A stretch of 64,000 bases of DNA, from NCBI GenBank assembly GCA_016882265.1, contig VGVB01000009.1, positions 1-64,000 on the forward strand, given 5' to 3'. Made by a program: the position numbers and the translations under genes. Under the pieces are notes generated by a model that saw only the letters and a list, made by a program, of their open reading frames with translations, made no database searches and was not told the DNA's origin. This stretch comes from Gammaproteobacteria bacterium (GTDB lineage Bacteria; Pseudomonadota; Gammaproteobacteria; Steroidobacterales; Steroidobacteraceae). This document shows, one piece after another, positions 37,270 to 45,217 of this stretch (within the stretch, counting starts at the first letter, position 1; each line of letters begins with the position of its first letter).

Positions 37270-38680
37270 CGTGCGCCTCCGGCAGTGCGAGCAGGCGGCT
37301 CTTCCAGTACCAGGCCGGGCGGCCACCGGATGCGTGGATGCGGCGGCACACGAACTCGACCGGCAGTCCGGTACGCAGTTCCTCGCCGGCGTAATCCGCG
37401 AGCTGCAGATAGGCCCGCGCGCTGCCGCCGAGCGCGCAGACGCCGACGACCACCGGCGGCAGCGGCGACGGGAAGAAATAGTCCTTGCTGTAGCTCAGCA
37501 GCGTCCCGTGGCGGCGCGCAAAGCTCACCGACTCGAGACGATCGCGGGCGAAGCAGCGGTAACAGACGCGCGACGGCGGAAACTGCTCGGTGCCGCAGCT
37601 CTGGCAACGCACGCCGCTGAAACCGATGTCGGCAGCCTGGTCGCGGAAGCTGACCGTCGCCGAGATGCCGTCCGCCGAGCGGCGATCGGCCGCGCCGCTG
37701 TCGAGGCCGCGGCACTGCAGATACTGGCGGTAACTGCGCAGCACGAGGCGCCGCTGCAGTTGCGCGTCGAGCGTCGCGGTCCGCGCCAGCGGCCGGTCCA
37801 GCACCCAGCTCAGCAGCCAGGCACCGTCGCCGGCGAATCCGCTCAGGATCCGCTCGCCGGGTTGCGCGCGACCGGCCGCCTGTGCGAGCAGCAGCGGCGC
37901 GAAGGCGTTGCCGCAGTTGCCGATGCGGCCGAACAGCGGATCGACGAGCTGCTCCGCGCGGAATCCAAGCTGCTGCGCCAGTTCCCGATGGCTGCGACTG
38001 TCCGGCGCATGCAGCGCGACATGCCGGAACGCCGCGGCGGTGAGACCGCTCGCGCCGCGCCACTGCTCCCAGGCCGCGACCATCGGCTCGAGGAACCCAT
38101 GGCGGACCACGAAGCGGTCCTCCCAGCCGCGCAGTGCCGCAGCTCCGTCCTCGCGCCAGACATCGAAGGCCTGGCGGCTTACCGCGCAGTCGCTTTCCAG
38201 CCGCAACGGGCCGTCGGACTCGACGACGAAGGCGACCGCGGCGTCGCCAAGGTCGGCTTCCATGGCCGAGTACGGCTCGGCGGTCCGCGCGTCGCTGGCC
38301 ACCACCAGCACCGCGCGCGCCGCGCCCGCCGTGACGGCATTGACCGCGGCGCGCAGCGCCGCCGCGCCAGCGCGCAGGCTGCCACCGTGATCGACCGTGA
38401 CGACATCGCCGCGCAGTCCCAGCGCCCTGGCCACGACCGCGGCGGTAGACTTTTCCGCGAAGAACGACGAAGCCGACGCCAGATAGAGCTGATCGATGCC
38501 GGCGGGGTCGCGCCCGGCCAGGCAATCGGTGGCGGCCGCGACCGCCATCGTGACCACGTCCTCGTCGGCTCCGGCGACCGCCTTCTCGCGGTTCGACGGC
38601 GGCTGCTCCGGCGCATGGATCAGGCTGAGCGGCAGCCGCATGCGCGGCACATGCACGCCGCAAGCTGAAATTCCTGCCAT
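37262..38680 (-). CDS. HMG-CoA synthase-like thiolase-fold / DUF35 zinc-ribbon OB-fold fusion
   Basis: A 472-residue fusion. Residues 1-320 are thiolase/HMG-CoA synthase-like (AGISACGVHVPRMRL, HAPDSRSH, GNCGNAFAPLLL). The helix that normally starts with the nucleophilic Cys reads GGSLRAGAAAL, with no Cys, so this half is probably structural. Residues about 360-472 form a DUF35 unit: zinc ribbon CQSCGTEQFPPSRVCYRC and an OB fold. Such proteins act as acyl-CoA-binding partners of SCP-x thiolases, encoded next to it here. Start set at ATG 38680 with GGGAAG just upstream. First gene of this three-gene operon. Confidence 0.82.
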   Translation of the reverse strand: MAGISACGVHVPRMRLPLSLIHAPEQPPSNREKAVAGADEDVVTMAVAAATDCLAGRDPAGIDQLYLASASSFFAEKSTAAVVARALGLRGDVVTVDHGGSLRAGAAALRAAVNAVTAGAARAVLVVASDARTAEPYSAMEADLGDAAVAFVVESDGPLRLESDCAVSRQAFDVWREDGAAALRGWEDRFVVRHGFLEPMVAAWEQWRGASGLTAAAFRHVALHAPDSRSHRELAQQLGFRAEQLVDPLFGRIGNCGNAFAPLLLAQAAGRAQPGERILSGFAGDGAWLLSWVLDRPLARTATLDAQLQRRLVLRSYRQYLQCRGLDSGAADRRSADGISATVSFRDQAADIGFSGVRCQSCGTEQFPPSRVCYRCFARDRLESVSFARRHGTLLSYSKDYFFPSPLPPVVVGVCALGGSARAYLQLADYAGEELRTGLPVEFVCRRIHASGGRPAWYWKSRLLALPEAHDA

Positions 38681-38815
38681 GTGCTTCCCAGGATCGGACG
38701 ACGGCTGCATCTTATGTTCGATCGTCGTGCCGGGGAACCGGGTCAGGCTGCCGGTGCCGGGTCCGGGCACCAGATTGGCCGGATTTGGCCTTGCGCCCGG
38801 CTGCCTTCGGCTATC

Positions 38816-40822
38816 ATGCCGCCCGTGACCTCCGCGGCCGCAACAGGGGACTGCCGCCCGAGCCGACTGCTGGCTCTGCTCGTCATGCTGGCGCTGGCGA
38901 TGCCGGCACTCGCGCAGCAGGATGCGGCCGGCTGGCGCGAGCGCGCCGCGGAACGCTATGCCGCTGGCGACTTCGCCGCTGCCTTCGCCGCGGCCTCCCA
39001 GGCCCGGGCACTGGACGACGGCGATCCGTGGGCGCGCTACGCCTGGGTGCGCGCGCTCGCACGCCTCGACCAGGTGGCCGCCCGCGCGGCATTGCCCGGG
39101 CTGCAGGATCCGGCGCGGTTACAGCAACTCCCGGATGAGGAACGCGCGGAGCTCGATGCCGCACTCGGTTATCTCGCCCTCGATCTCGAAGTCGATCGCC
39201 TTGCGGCCGAGCACTTCGCCGAAGTACCGCCCGGCGCCACCGCTTTCGCACGCGCACAGGCAGGTCTCGCGATCCTGGCGGTGCGCCGAGGCGATTCGCG
39301 TGAGGCGCTGGTGCATTTTGCAGCCGCGCGGGCAGCCGGTCCGCTCGATCCTGCGCTCGCCGAGCTCGAACGCGAAACACGCTACCAGGCGGCACTGCAG
39401 CAGTTCCTGACGGCGCGCGATCTGCGCGATTCGAATGGCGCGGCCCGGGCCCTCGGTACGCTCGATGAACTGCGGCCGCTGCATCCGGCCACGTTGCGGG
39501 CCCGCGCCGATCTCGCCGGTCTGCGCGGCGACCCACTGGCGCGTGAGCACGCGTTGCGCGAACTGCTGCGGGTCGATCCGGAGGCGCCCGGCGCCGGCAG
39601 CCAGCTCGTCGATGCACTGCTCGATCAGCGCCGCCCGGAGGCGGCGCTCGCCGCGGCCCGCGAATTCGCGCCGGACCGGCTCGCCGTGGACCCGCGGCTG
39701 CAGGCCTACGAGCGGAACTGGCGGCGTCATGCCGAGGCAGCGCTGCAGTGGCGGCAGCGTGAGGGCCAGCCGGGGCTGGCGCGGCTGCACGCCCCGTCGC
39801 TGCAACTCGCCTTCGCCGGCAGCCGACCGGGCTGGGGCCAGTTCCGGCTGGCCGCTGACCTCGAACAGGCCTCGACCGGTACTGTCGCTGGCGGTCGCGC
39901 GTATGGCGCCTCGCCCGCCCTTGCTGCACCATTGCGCATCCATTCGAAGAGCGGTGCCGGTTGGCTGGTGCACTGGGCGCCAAAGAGCGGCCTCACGTTC
40001 GAACTCGGGCACACGCCGCATTCGTTTGTCGTGGACAACGCCTGGGGCGCCATGCGTCTCAACGTGGAAGTCGACGATTATCCGTTCGATCTCGGCCTCG
40101 AGCGCATGCCGGTCACCGATTCGCTGCTGTCGTTCGCGGGCGCGATTGACCCGGTGAGCGGCCGGCGCTGGGGCGGCGTCGTGCGCAACCGGGCCTATCT
40201 GCGCGGCGGCCTCGGCGACGACTCCTTCAGTATCCACGGCGGCGTCGCCGGCGCGCGAGTCGACGGGCGCCACGTCGATGCGAACGCGCAGTGGCAGGCC
40301 GATGTCGGCTTCCGCTGGCGTGCGGCGTCGGGGCCGGCCTGGCGCATGCACCTCGGCGGCGACATCGATGCGACCGGGTTTGCCGACAACCGCTCACAGT
40401 TCACGCTCGGCCACGGCGGGTATTTCAGTCCGCGGCGTTTCCTCGCCGTGGGCCCGACCTTCGACCTGCAGGGCGCGCGCGCGGCCAGCAGCTTCCGCAT
40501 CGAAGGCGCTCTGAGCTGGCAGTTCCTGAGCGAGGAAGGCAGCGAATACTTCCCGACCGATGCCGCGCTGCAGACCGCCAGCGGCAATCCGCACTATGGC
40601 GGGTCGTCGCGTGACGGGCCCGGCGCGCGGCTCGCCGCGACCGTCGAGTGGCGCGTATCGGCCCGCGCGGTGACCGGCCTGCGGCTCGAGGGTTCAGTCG
40701 GCGAGGCGCACGATGAAGTCCGGCTGCAGGTGTACACGCGGCGCTGGCACGGCGCGCTCACCGAGCCGCTGCGCCGCCCGCCGGCGGCGGTGCTGCCGGC
40801 ACGGTTTGACGAGTTGCTCTGA
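38816..40822 (+). CDS. BcsC-like outer-membrane exopolysaccharide export protein (orphan)
   Basis: A 668-residue envelope protein. A signal peptide (RLLALLVMLALAMPALAQQ) is followed by an alpha-helical TPR-like region to about 350 (AERYAAGDFAAAFAAASQAR and similar), then a C-terminal domain of about 300 residues like the BCSC_C beta-barrel: PVTDSLLSFAGAIDPVSGRRWGG and GYFSPRRFLAVGP are characteristic. It is shorter than BcsC (over 1100 residues) because it has fewer TPRs. Such proteins let polymers such as cellulose or PNAG cross the outer membrane. No synthase gene is nearby, but galU follows on the opposite strand. Start set at ATG 38816; an earlier start would overlap the divergent operon. 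Confidence 0.82.
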   Translation: MPPVTSAAATGDCRPSRLLALLVMLALAMPALAQQDAAGWRERAAERYAAGDFAAAFAAASQARALDDGDPWARYAWVRALARLDQVAARAALPGLQDPARLQQLPDEERAELDAALGYLALDLEVDRLAAEHFAEVPPGATAFARAQAGLAILAVRRGDSREALVHFAAARAAGPLDPALAELERETRYQAALQQFLTARDLRDSNGAARALGTLDELRPLHPATLRARADLAGLRGDPLAREHALRELLRVDPEAPGAGSQLVDALLDQRRPEAALAAAREFAPDRLAVDPRLQAYERNWRRHAEAALQWRQREGQPGLARLHAPSLQLAFAGSRPGWGQFRLAADLEQASTGTVAGGRAYGASPALAAPLRIHSKSGAGWLVHWAPKSGLTFELGHTPHSFVVDNAWGAMRLNVEVDDYPFDLGLERMPVTDSLLSFAGAIDPVSGRRWGGVVRNRAYLRGGLGDDSFSIHGGVAGARVDGRHVDANAQWQADVGFRWRAASGPAWRMHLGGDIDATGFADNRSQFTLGHGGYFSPRRFLAVGPTFDLQGARAASSFRIEGALSWQFLSEEGSEYFPTDAALQTASGNPHYGGSSRDGPGARLAATVEWRVSARAVTGLRLEGSVGEAHDEVRLQVYTRRWHGALTEPLRRPPAAVLPARFDELL

Positions 40823-40830
40823 GCGGCCGC

Positions 40831-41727
40831 TCAGCCCGCGCCCCGCCGGCCCGCCAGGAACTCGACCAGGTAACGCGCGAACTGCTCGCCCAGCTCCGGG
40901 TGGCGCAGGCCGTATTCGACGGTCGCCTTGAGATAACCGAGCTTGCTGCCGCAGTCGTAGCGGCGGCCGCTGAAGCGGTAGGCGTACACCGGCTCGGCCT
41001 CGAGCAGCGCGGCGATGCCGTCGGTGAGCTGGATCTCGCCGCCGGCACCGCGGCCGATGTGTTCGAGCCGGTCGAAGATCGATCCGCACAGCAGGTAGCG
41101 GCCGACCACGGCGAGATTGGACGGCGCCTCGGCCGGCTTCGGCTTCTCGACGATGCGCGTGATGCGGGCGACACCATGGGTATCGGCCGCAGCCGTCGCG
41201 ACGATGCCATAGCGGTTGGTCTGATCGCGCGGCACCTCCTCGACACCGATCACGCTGCCACCGGTCTCGAGATAGCGGTCGCGCATCTGTGCGAGCACCG
41301 GCACCGGCGCGTCGATCAGATCGTCGGCGAGGTGCACATAGAAGGGCTCACTGCCGACGATCGGCCGTGCGCACAGCACCGCATGCCCGAGCCCGAGCGG
41401 CGCCGGCTGGCGGATGTAGATGCAGGCGGCATCGGCGGGCAGGATGCCGCGCAGCGCCTCGGCCAGCTCGTCCTTGCCCTGTGCAGTGAGCGCGGCCTCG
41501 AGCTCCGGATCCGAGTCGAAGTGATCCTCGATCGCGCGCTTCGAGCTGCCGGTGATGAACACGAGGCTGCGCGCGCCCGCGGCCAGTGCCTCGTCGACCG
41601 CGTACTGGATCAGCGGCTTATCGACGATCGGCAGCATTTCTTTCGGGCTGGCCTTGGTCGCCGGCAGAAAGCGGGTTCCCCGCCCGGCGACGGGGAACAC
41701 CGCAAAACGGATCGGTGCGGGGCTCAC
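40831..41727 (-). CDS. galU: UTP-glucose-1-phosphate uridylyltransferase
   Basis: A 298-residue GalU making UDP-glucose for exopolysaccharide, LPS and osmolytes. The nucleotidyltransferase signature is [29 protein letters not shown], followed by [15 protein letters not shown] and the active-site [23 protein letters not shown] near the C-terminus is typical. GTG 41727 is chosen as start because GGGAG lies 6 nt upstream and the length is standard; ATG 41760 would add 11 residues. Its first 62 bp recur as a fragment at 42483-42544 beyond hicAB. It converges with the BcsC-like gene, 8 bp away. Confidence 0.95.
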   Translation of the reverse strand: MSPAPIRFAVFPVAGRGTRFLPATKASPKEMLPIVDKPLIQYAVDEALAAGARSLVFITGSSKRAIEDHFDSDPELEAALTAQGKDELAEALRGILPADAACIYIRQPAPLGLGHAVLCARPIVGSEPFYVHLADDLIDAPVPVLAQMRDRYLETGGSVIGVEEVPRDQTNRYGIVATAAADTHGVARITRIVEKPKPAEAPSNLAVVGRYLLCGSIFDRLEHIGRGAGGEIQLTDGIAALLEAEPVYAYRFSGRRYDCGSKLGYLKATVEYGLRHPELGEQFARYLVEFLAGRRGAG

Positions 41728-41789
41728 GGGCGCTCCCTGACTCCTTGCGTTGCCGGGCATGATACCGGAGCCCGGGCGACGCGACCCGC

Positions 41790-41825
41790 GCCGGCCTCAG
41801 CCGTTTGACGTTGACGGGCCCGGCG
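41790..41825. repeat. Internally deleted remnant of the ComEA-like gene
   Basis: Bases 41790-41803 match the 3' end of the ComEA-like gene (42566-42579, 14 bp), and bases 41805-41825 match its mature N-terminal coding region exactly for 21 bp (42772-42792). The two pieces are adjacent here but about 190 bp apart in the intact gene, so this is best read as a duplicate copy with the middle deleted. It lies directly left of the hicA promoter. Confidence 0.65.
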
Positions 41826-41841
41826 TTCGTGCGAACCGTAC

Positions 41842-41873
41842 TTGACTGTCATCGCTGGTAGGTATACTAACCA
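41842..41873 (+). promoter_or_regulatory. hicAB promoter with overlapping palindromic operator
   Basis: TTGACT (41842-41847) and TATACT (41863-41868) form a promoter with a short 15-nt spacer. An imperfect 18-bp palindrome, TGGTAGGTATACTAACCA (41856-41873, 14 of 18 symmetric), covers the -10 box. This is a natural HicB operator for autorepression. The -10 ends only 7 nt before the hicA ATG, so the transcript would start almost at the start codon and be leaderless or nearly so; no ribosome site fits in between. Confidence 0.65.
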
Positions 41874-41875
41874 CC

Positions 41876-42058
41876 ATGAAGAGCGCTGACCTGATGCGGG
41901 AACTGAAGCAGGCGGGCTGGATCGAGGATCGGGTATCGGGCAGCCATCACGTTTTCAGGCACCCCACGATTGCGGGGCACCTGACGGTGCCGCATCCCAG
42001 AAAGGACCTGGGCAAGGGGTTGGTGCACAGGATCAGGAAACAGGCACGATTGAAATGA
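41876..42058 (+). CDS. hicA: HicA-type mRNA interferase toxin
   Basis: A 60-residue HicA with the double-stranded-RNA-binding-like fold. MKSADLMRELKQAGW, then GSHHVFRHP with the catalytic His, then TVPHPRKDLGKGLVHRIRKQA are typical. HicA cleaves mRNA and is blocked by HicB. The 3' end overlaps hicB by 4 bp (ATGA). Base composition is less GC-rich than the neighbours, a sign of acquisition. Confidence 0.93.
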   Translation: MKSADLMRELKQAGWIEDRVSGSHHVFRHPTIAGHLTVPHPRKDLGKGLVHRIRKQARLK

Positions 42059-42453
42059 AGTTCACCATTGCCATTGAGGCGGGTACGAAAAGAAGCGCAT
42101 TCGGTGTCGTGGTACCGGACCTGCCGGGCTGTTTCAGTGCCGGCGATACCATTGAGGAAGCCTTCGACAAGGCGCGGGAGGCGATCGAAGTTCATTGCGA
42201 GATCCTGGCCGAGACCGGACAGGAACTGCCGCAGCCCAGGCCGATGACCGCATGGCAGGCGGAGCGTAAGTACCGGGGCTGGACGTGGGGGATTGTGGAC
42301 GTCGCCGTGGAAAAATACTTCGGGCCGGCCGAGAAGATCAACATCACCGTGCCTGCATCGACGTTGCGGCGCATCGATGAATACGCGCGCACGCACGGAG
42401 AGACGCGATCTGGCTTCCTGGTGAAGGCGGCTGAACGCGTGATGCGGTCATAG
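42055..42453 (+). CDS. hicB: HicB-type antitoxin
   Basis: A 132-residue HicB. The N-terminal partial RNase H-like domain reads FGVVVPDLPGCFSAGDTIEEAFDKAREAIEVH; the C-terminal 50 residues (INITVPASTLRRIDEYARTHGETRSGFLVKAAE) form a ribbon-helix-helix DNA-binding domain, consistent with autorepression at the palindrome before hicA. Coupled to hicA by an ATGA overlap. The RHH rather than HTH type and the long linker are normal variants. Confidence 0.93.
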   Translation: MKFTIAIEAGTKRSAFGVVVPDLPGCFSAGDTIEEAFDKAREAIEVHCEILAETGQELPQPRPMTAWQAERKYRGWTWGIVDVAVEKYFGPAEKINITVPASTLRRIDEYARTHGETRSGFLVKAAERVMRS

Positions 42454-42482
42454 CCGATCCGCTGGCCGGACCGGTCACAAGA

Positions 42483-42544
42483 GCGGGTTCCCCGTCCGGC
42501 GACGGGGAACACCGCAAGACGGATCGGTGCGGGGATCACGGGCG
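42483..42544 (-). repeat. Duplicated fragment of galU 5' end
   Basis: Matches 41671-41732, the first codons of galU, at 59 of 62 positions. On the minus strand it keeps the GTG start and encodes about the first 20 residues ([18 protein letters not shown]), then runs into unrelated sequence, so it is a fragment. One substitution makes a perfect 10-bp inverted repeat (GTTCCCCGTC-CGGC-GACGGGGAAC), but no T-run follows. With the ComEA-like remnant it marks a duplication around hicAB. Confidence 0.85.
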
Positions 42545-42572
42545 GCCAGCCCCGCACCGACGCACGCCGGCC

Positions 42573-42854
42573 TCAGCCGGCGGGCTTCGCGGTCTCGAAG
42601 CGCAGGTTGGCCTTGTTCTGTTCCACCAGCTTGCGACCAAGCCCCTTGACCTTGACCAGGTCCTCGCTGCTGTGGAACGGGCCGTTCTTCTCCCGGTGCG
42701 CGATGATCGCCGCCGCCTTCGCCGGTCCGACACCCTGCAGCTCGCGGGCGAGCGTGCTGGCATCGGCCGTGTTGACGTTGACGGGCCCGGCGATGGCAGC
42801 CGGCGCGATCAGCAGTGCGGCCAGCAGGGCCGCGCTCAGTCCCTTGATACGCAT
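42573..42854 (-). CDS. ComEA-like secreted helix-hairpin-helix DNA-binding protein
   Basis: A 93-residue protein: signal peptide (GLSAALLAALLIAPAAIAG) followed directly by a ComEA-type double helix-hairpin-helix domain, VNVNTADASTLAREL, LQGVGPAKAAAIIAHRE and LVKVKGLGRKLVEQN. Such periplasmic proteins bind double-stranded DNA in natural transformation. ATG 42854 is chosen since AGGAG lies about 7 nt upstream. Part of this gene is duplicated left of hicAB. No other competence gene is in the window. Confidence 0.92.
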   Translation of the reverse strand: MRIKGLSAALLAALLIAPAAIAGPVNVNTADASTLARELQGVGPAKAAAIIAHREKNGPFHSSEDLVKVKGLGRKLVEQNKANLRFETAKPAG

Positions 42855-42975
42855 CGTGTGACTCCTTTCGCAACGCGCAGCGCCCATCGCCGCGCCCGGG
42901 AGTCAACGTAGCGCGGAGCGCGCACGGCCGCTGTGTGCTTATCGGCTGCGTTTGCGCAGATTCACACTGGTAGCG

Positions 42976-43350
42976 TCACGGCGTGGCCGGCCCGCCGCCG
43001 TGGTGACAACCGTCGCAGGCGCGCGGCGGACCCGCGGACCGGCCGGCCGCCTCCCGTTCCGCGTGACAGCCAAGGCACAGCCCATGGAACTGCTGCTCGA
43101 GGCGCGGCCACAGGTCCGGATCGGACACGTGACAGCCCATGCACATGCCGCTGCCGCTGTCATCGGCGAAATCGTGATGACATTCGATGCAGTTCACGTC
43201 GCCGTGGTCGTTGTGGTCGAAGATCATCGGCAGGATCGGTTCCGGCGCAGCGAAGTACCGATCCCGTACCGGTCGCGGGCCGGTCAGTGGCGAGCCGGAT
43301 AGCACGACCAGTACGCCGAGTGCGAGCAGCGCCAGGAAGGCGTTTCTCAT
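42976..43350 (-). CDS. Tetrahaem cytochrome c3-type protein
   Basis: A 124-residue c-type cytochrome with an N-terminal signal anchor (residues 3-20) and four CxxCH haem-binding motifs at residues 54-58, 70-74, 92-96 and 112-116. His46, His49, His59, His89 and His117 are available as distal ligands, as in class III cytochromes. It should sit in the periplasm and carry electrons at low potential. It overlaps the upstream membrane-protein gene by 4 bp (ATGA); the two may form a quinol- or haem b-linked electron-transfer pair. No terminal reductase lies nearby. Confidence 0.9.
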   Translation of the reverse strand: MRNAFLALLALGVLVVLSGSPLTGPRPVRDRYFAAPEPILPMIFDHNDHGDVNCIECHHDFADDSGSGMCMGCHVSDPDLWPRLEQQFHGLCLGCHAEREAAGRSAGPPRACDGCHHGGGPATP

Positions 43351-43967
43351 GCGGGCCAGTTCCGCACCGCCACGAACAGCAGCACGACCAGCGCGACGAT
43401 GACCGGAAAGCCGCGTGGCCCGGGCCACACATGGCCCGGCCAATGGCGTTGCCAGTCACGCCCCCAGCCGGCGAGCGCCGCGACAGCGGCGAGCAACAGC
43501 ATCTGGTACGGCTGCGGCAGGTAGAAGCCGCTATCGAGAACGTGCCAGCCCGCCGTCACGATCGCGCCGAGGGCCAGCGCGCGATGCCAGCGGCGGAACG
43601 CCGGATGCTCCCGCGACAGGCGCCAGCGCCGCGGCAACAGTGCGCCGGTCACCAGCGCGCCCTGCAGCAGCAGGCCGGCGACACCCAGCCACAGGCCGGC
43701 TGGCGCAGCGGACCGCAGATGAACGGTGACGGTGGCATCGCCGAGCAGGAACCAGAATGCGTGCAGCAGGGTCACGACCAGCACGTACTGCCCGAGCCGA
43801 TGATGCACGCGCAGATCGGCAGTCCCGCGACCAAACGCGGTCAGGTACAACAGTCCGGCGCCAGCCGCGTAGCCGAGCGCGTTGCCCGCGTCCCAGTACC
43901 AGCCGGCCCCGAGCAGCGGCGCGGCAAGAAAAGTGACGAGGAAGACCGCTACGAACGCGAGCAGCAT
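43347..43967 (-). CDS. Ferric-reductase-like/cytochrome b-type membrane protein
   Basis: A 206-residue membrane protein with about six hydrophobic helices. Paired histidines (DLRVHHRLGQYVLVVTLLHAFWF, and FRRWHRALALGAIVTAGWHVL) could hold b haems as in ferric reductase-like transmembrane domains. Start set at ATG 43967, since upstream codons fall in lapB. It is coupled to the tetrahaem cytochrome c gene (ATGA overlap) and lies 11 bp after lapB. Likely role: passing electrons between the membrane and the periplasmic cytochrome (inference). Confidence 0.78.
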   Translation of the reverse strand: MLLAFVAVFLVTFLAAPLLGAGWYWDAGNALGYAAGAGLLYLTAFGRGTADLRVHHRLGQYVLVVTLLHAFWFLLGDATVTVHLRSAAPAGLWLGVAGLLLQGALVTGALLPRRWRLSREHPAFRRWHRALALGAIVTAGWHVLDSGFYLPQPYQMLLLAAVAALAGWGRDWQRHWPGHVWPGPRGFPVIVALVVLLFVAVRNWPA

Positions 43968-43978
43968 CGGCGGGGCGG

Positions 43979-45181
43979 TCAGGGTCCGTCCGTCGCCGGC
44001 TGCGCCCGGGCCTTGTCGAGTCCGGCGACCAGATCGAAGCGCAGCAGCGGCCGCTGGCTGTCCCAGTTCTTGCACGCGGGACACTGCCAGAAATGGCCGA
44101 TGCTGGAGAAGCCACAGTTGGTACAGCGATAGCGCGGCGTCGTCGCCGCGAGCCGGCGCAGGACCGCGGCGATGTCGCGCACCGCCTGCGCATCGAGCGT
44201 CGCCGGATCGCGACCGCTGGCCCGCACCAGCCCGGCCACCGCCTCATCGCGCGCCAGGTAGTCGCGCACCAGCTGTTCGAGCGGCGCGAACTCCACCGTG
44301 TCGCCGATGATCGCGGCGAAGGCGATCTCCGCGCCGGCATCGGGCCGCGCCGCGACCAGACGCGCAACGCAGGCCTCGCCGCCAGCGCCGCCGGCGCGCG
44401 CGAGCTGGGCGAGCCGCGGCATGACCTCGATCATCAGCGCCGCCTCCTGCCCGACCACTGTGCCGAGCAGCCGCTCGGCCAGGGCGAGATCACCCTGTTC
44501 GATGGCGATCTCGGCGCGCAGCAGGGCGCCGCGCGCGCAGCGGCGCCGCTCGGCATGCGCGGCCTTGAGCTGGCGCAGCGCCTCCTCGCTATCGCCGGCC
44601 TCACGCGCAGCAATCGCCAGTTCGCAGAAGTAATGGGCGATGGCGTCCGGCTGCAGTGCGCGTCCGGCCCGCTCCAGCTCGCGGAACACCTCGATCGCGC
44701 GCGGCCAGTCACGTTCCTGTTCGTGGATCCCGATCAGCATGCGCAGCGCCGAGATCCGGTGCGCGCCGGAGGCAGCGAGCGGCTCGAGAATCTTCACGGC
44801 GCGGTCGAACAGTCCGGCGCGCAGGTAGTCCTGCGCCAGCGCGAAGCGCGCCTGGTCGCGCTGCGCCGGATCGAGCCTCTCGCGGGCGACGATGTTCTGG
44901 TGGATGCGGATCGCCCGATCGACTTCGCCGCGGCGCCGGTACAGGCTGCCGAGCGCAAAGTGCGTCTCGACCGTGGCCTCATCGAGTTCCGCGGCCTGCA
45001 GGAATGCTTCGAGCGCGCGATCCGGCTGGTCGTTGACCAGGAAGTTGACGCCGGCCAGGTAGTTGCCGCGCAGCCGCTCGGCGCCGAGCACGCTCGGCCG
45101 CGGCCGCCGCGCCGCGTAGAAACCGATGGCCCCGCCAACGAACAGCAGCGCCAGCAGCAGCCAGAAGGTGTGGGCAGTCAT
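43979..45181 (-). CDS. lapB: Lipopolysaccharide assembly protein B (LapB/YciM)
   Basis: A 400-residue protein: one N-terminal membrane helix (FWLLLALLFVGGAIGFYAA), TPR repeats through about 340, and a C-terminal rubredoxin-like zinc knuckle (YRCTNCGF...FWQCPACKNWDSQRP). LapB is anchored in the inner membrane and guides LpxC to FtsH, balancing LPS synthesis. The usual partner gene lapA is absent: the gap to ihfB is only 36 bp. Otherwise length and architecture are normal. Confidence 0.95.
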   Translation of the reverse strand: MTAHTFWLLLALLFVGGAIGFYAARRPRPSVLGAERLRGNYLAGVNFLVNDQPDRALEAFLQAAELDEATVETHFALGSLYRRRGEVDRAIRIHQNIVARERLDPAQRDQARFALAQDYLRAGLFDRAVKILEPLAASGAHRISALRMLIGIHEQERDWPRAIEVFRELERAGRALQPDAIAHYFCELAIAAREAGDSEEALRQLKAAHAERRRCARGALLRAEIAIEQGDLALAERLLGTVVGQEAALMIEVMPRLAQLARAGGAGGEACVARLVAARPDAGAEIAFAAIIGDTVEFAPLEQLVRDYLARDEAVAGLVRASGRDPATLDAQAVRDIAAVLRRLAATTPRYRCTNCGFSSIGHFWQCPACKNWDSQRPLLRFDLVAGLDKARAQPATDGP

Positions 45182-45217
45182 CCGACACCCCGACGGGTGA
45201 CGGTCATGGCGGCAGGC

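Noticed and set aside
26390..38680. tRNA-Asn as attachment site of a genomic island carrying the acyl-CoA cluster
   Set aside because: No integrase gene, and no copy of the tRNA 3' end was noticed at the far side of the cluster.
42485..42510. 10-bp perfect inverted repeat as a hicAB terminator
   Set aside because: No T-run follows and the palindrome is inherited from galU codons; Rho-independent termination is unsupported.
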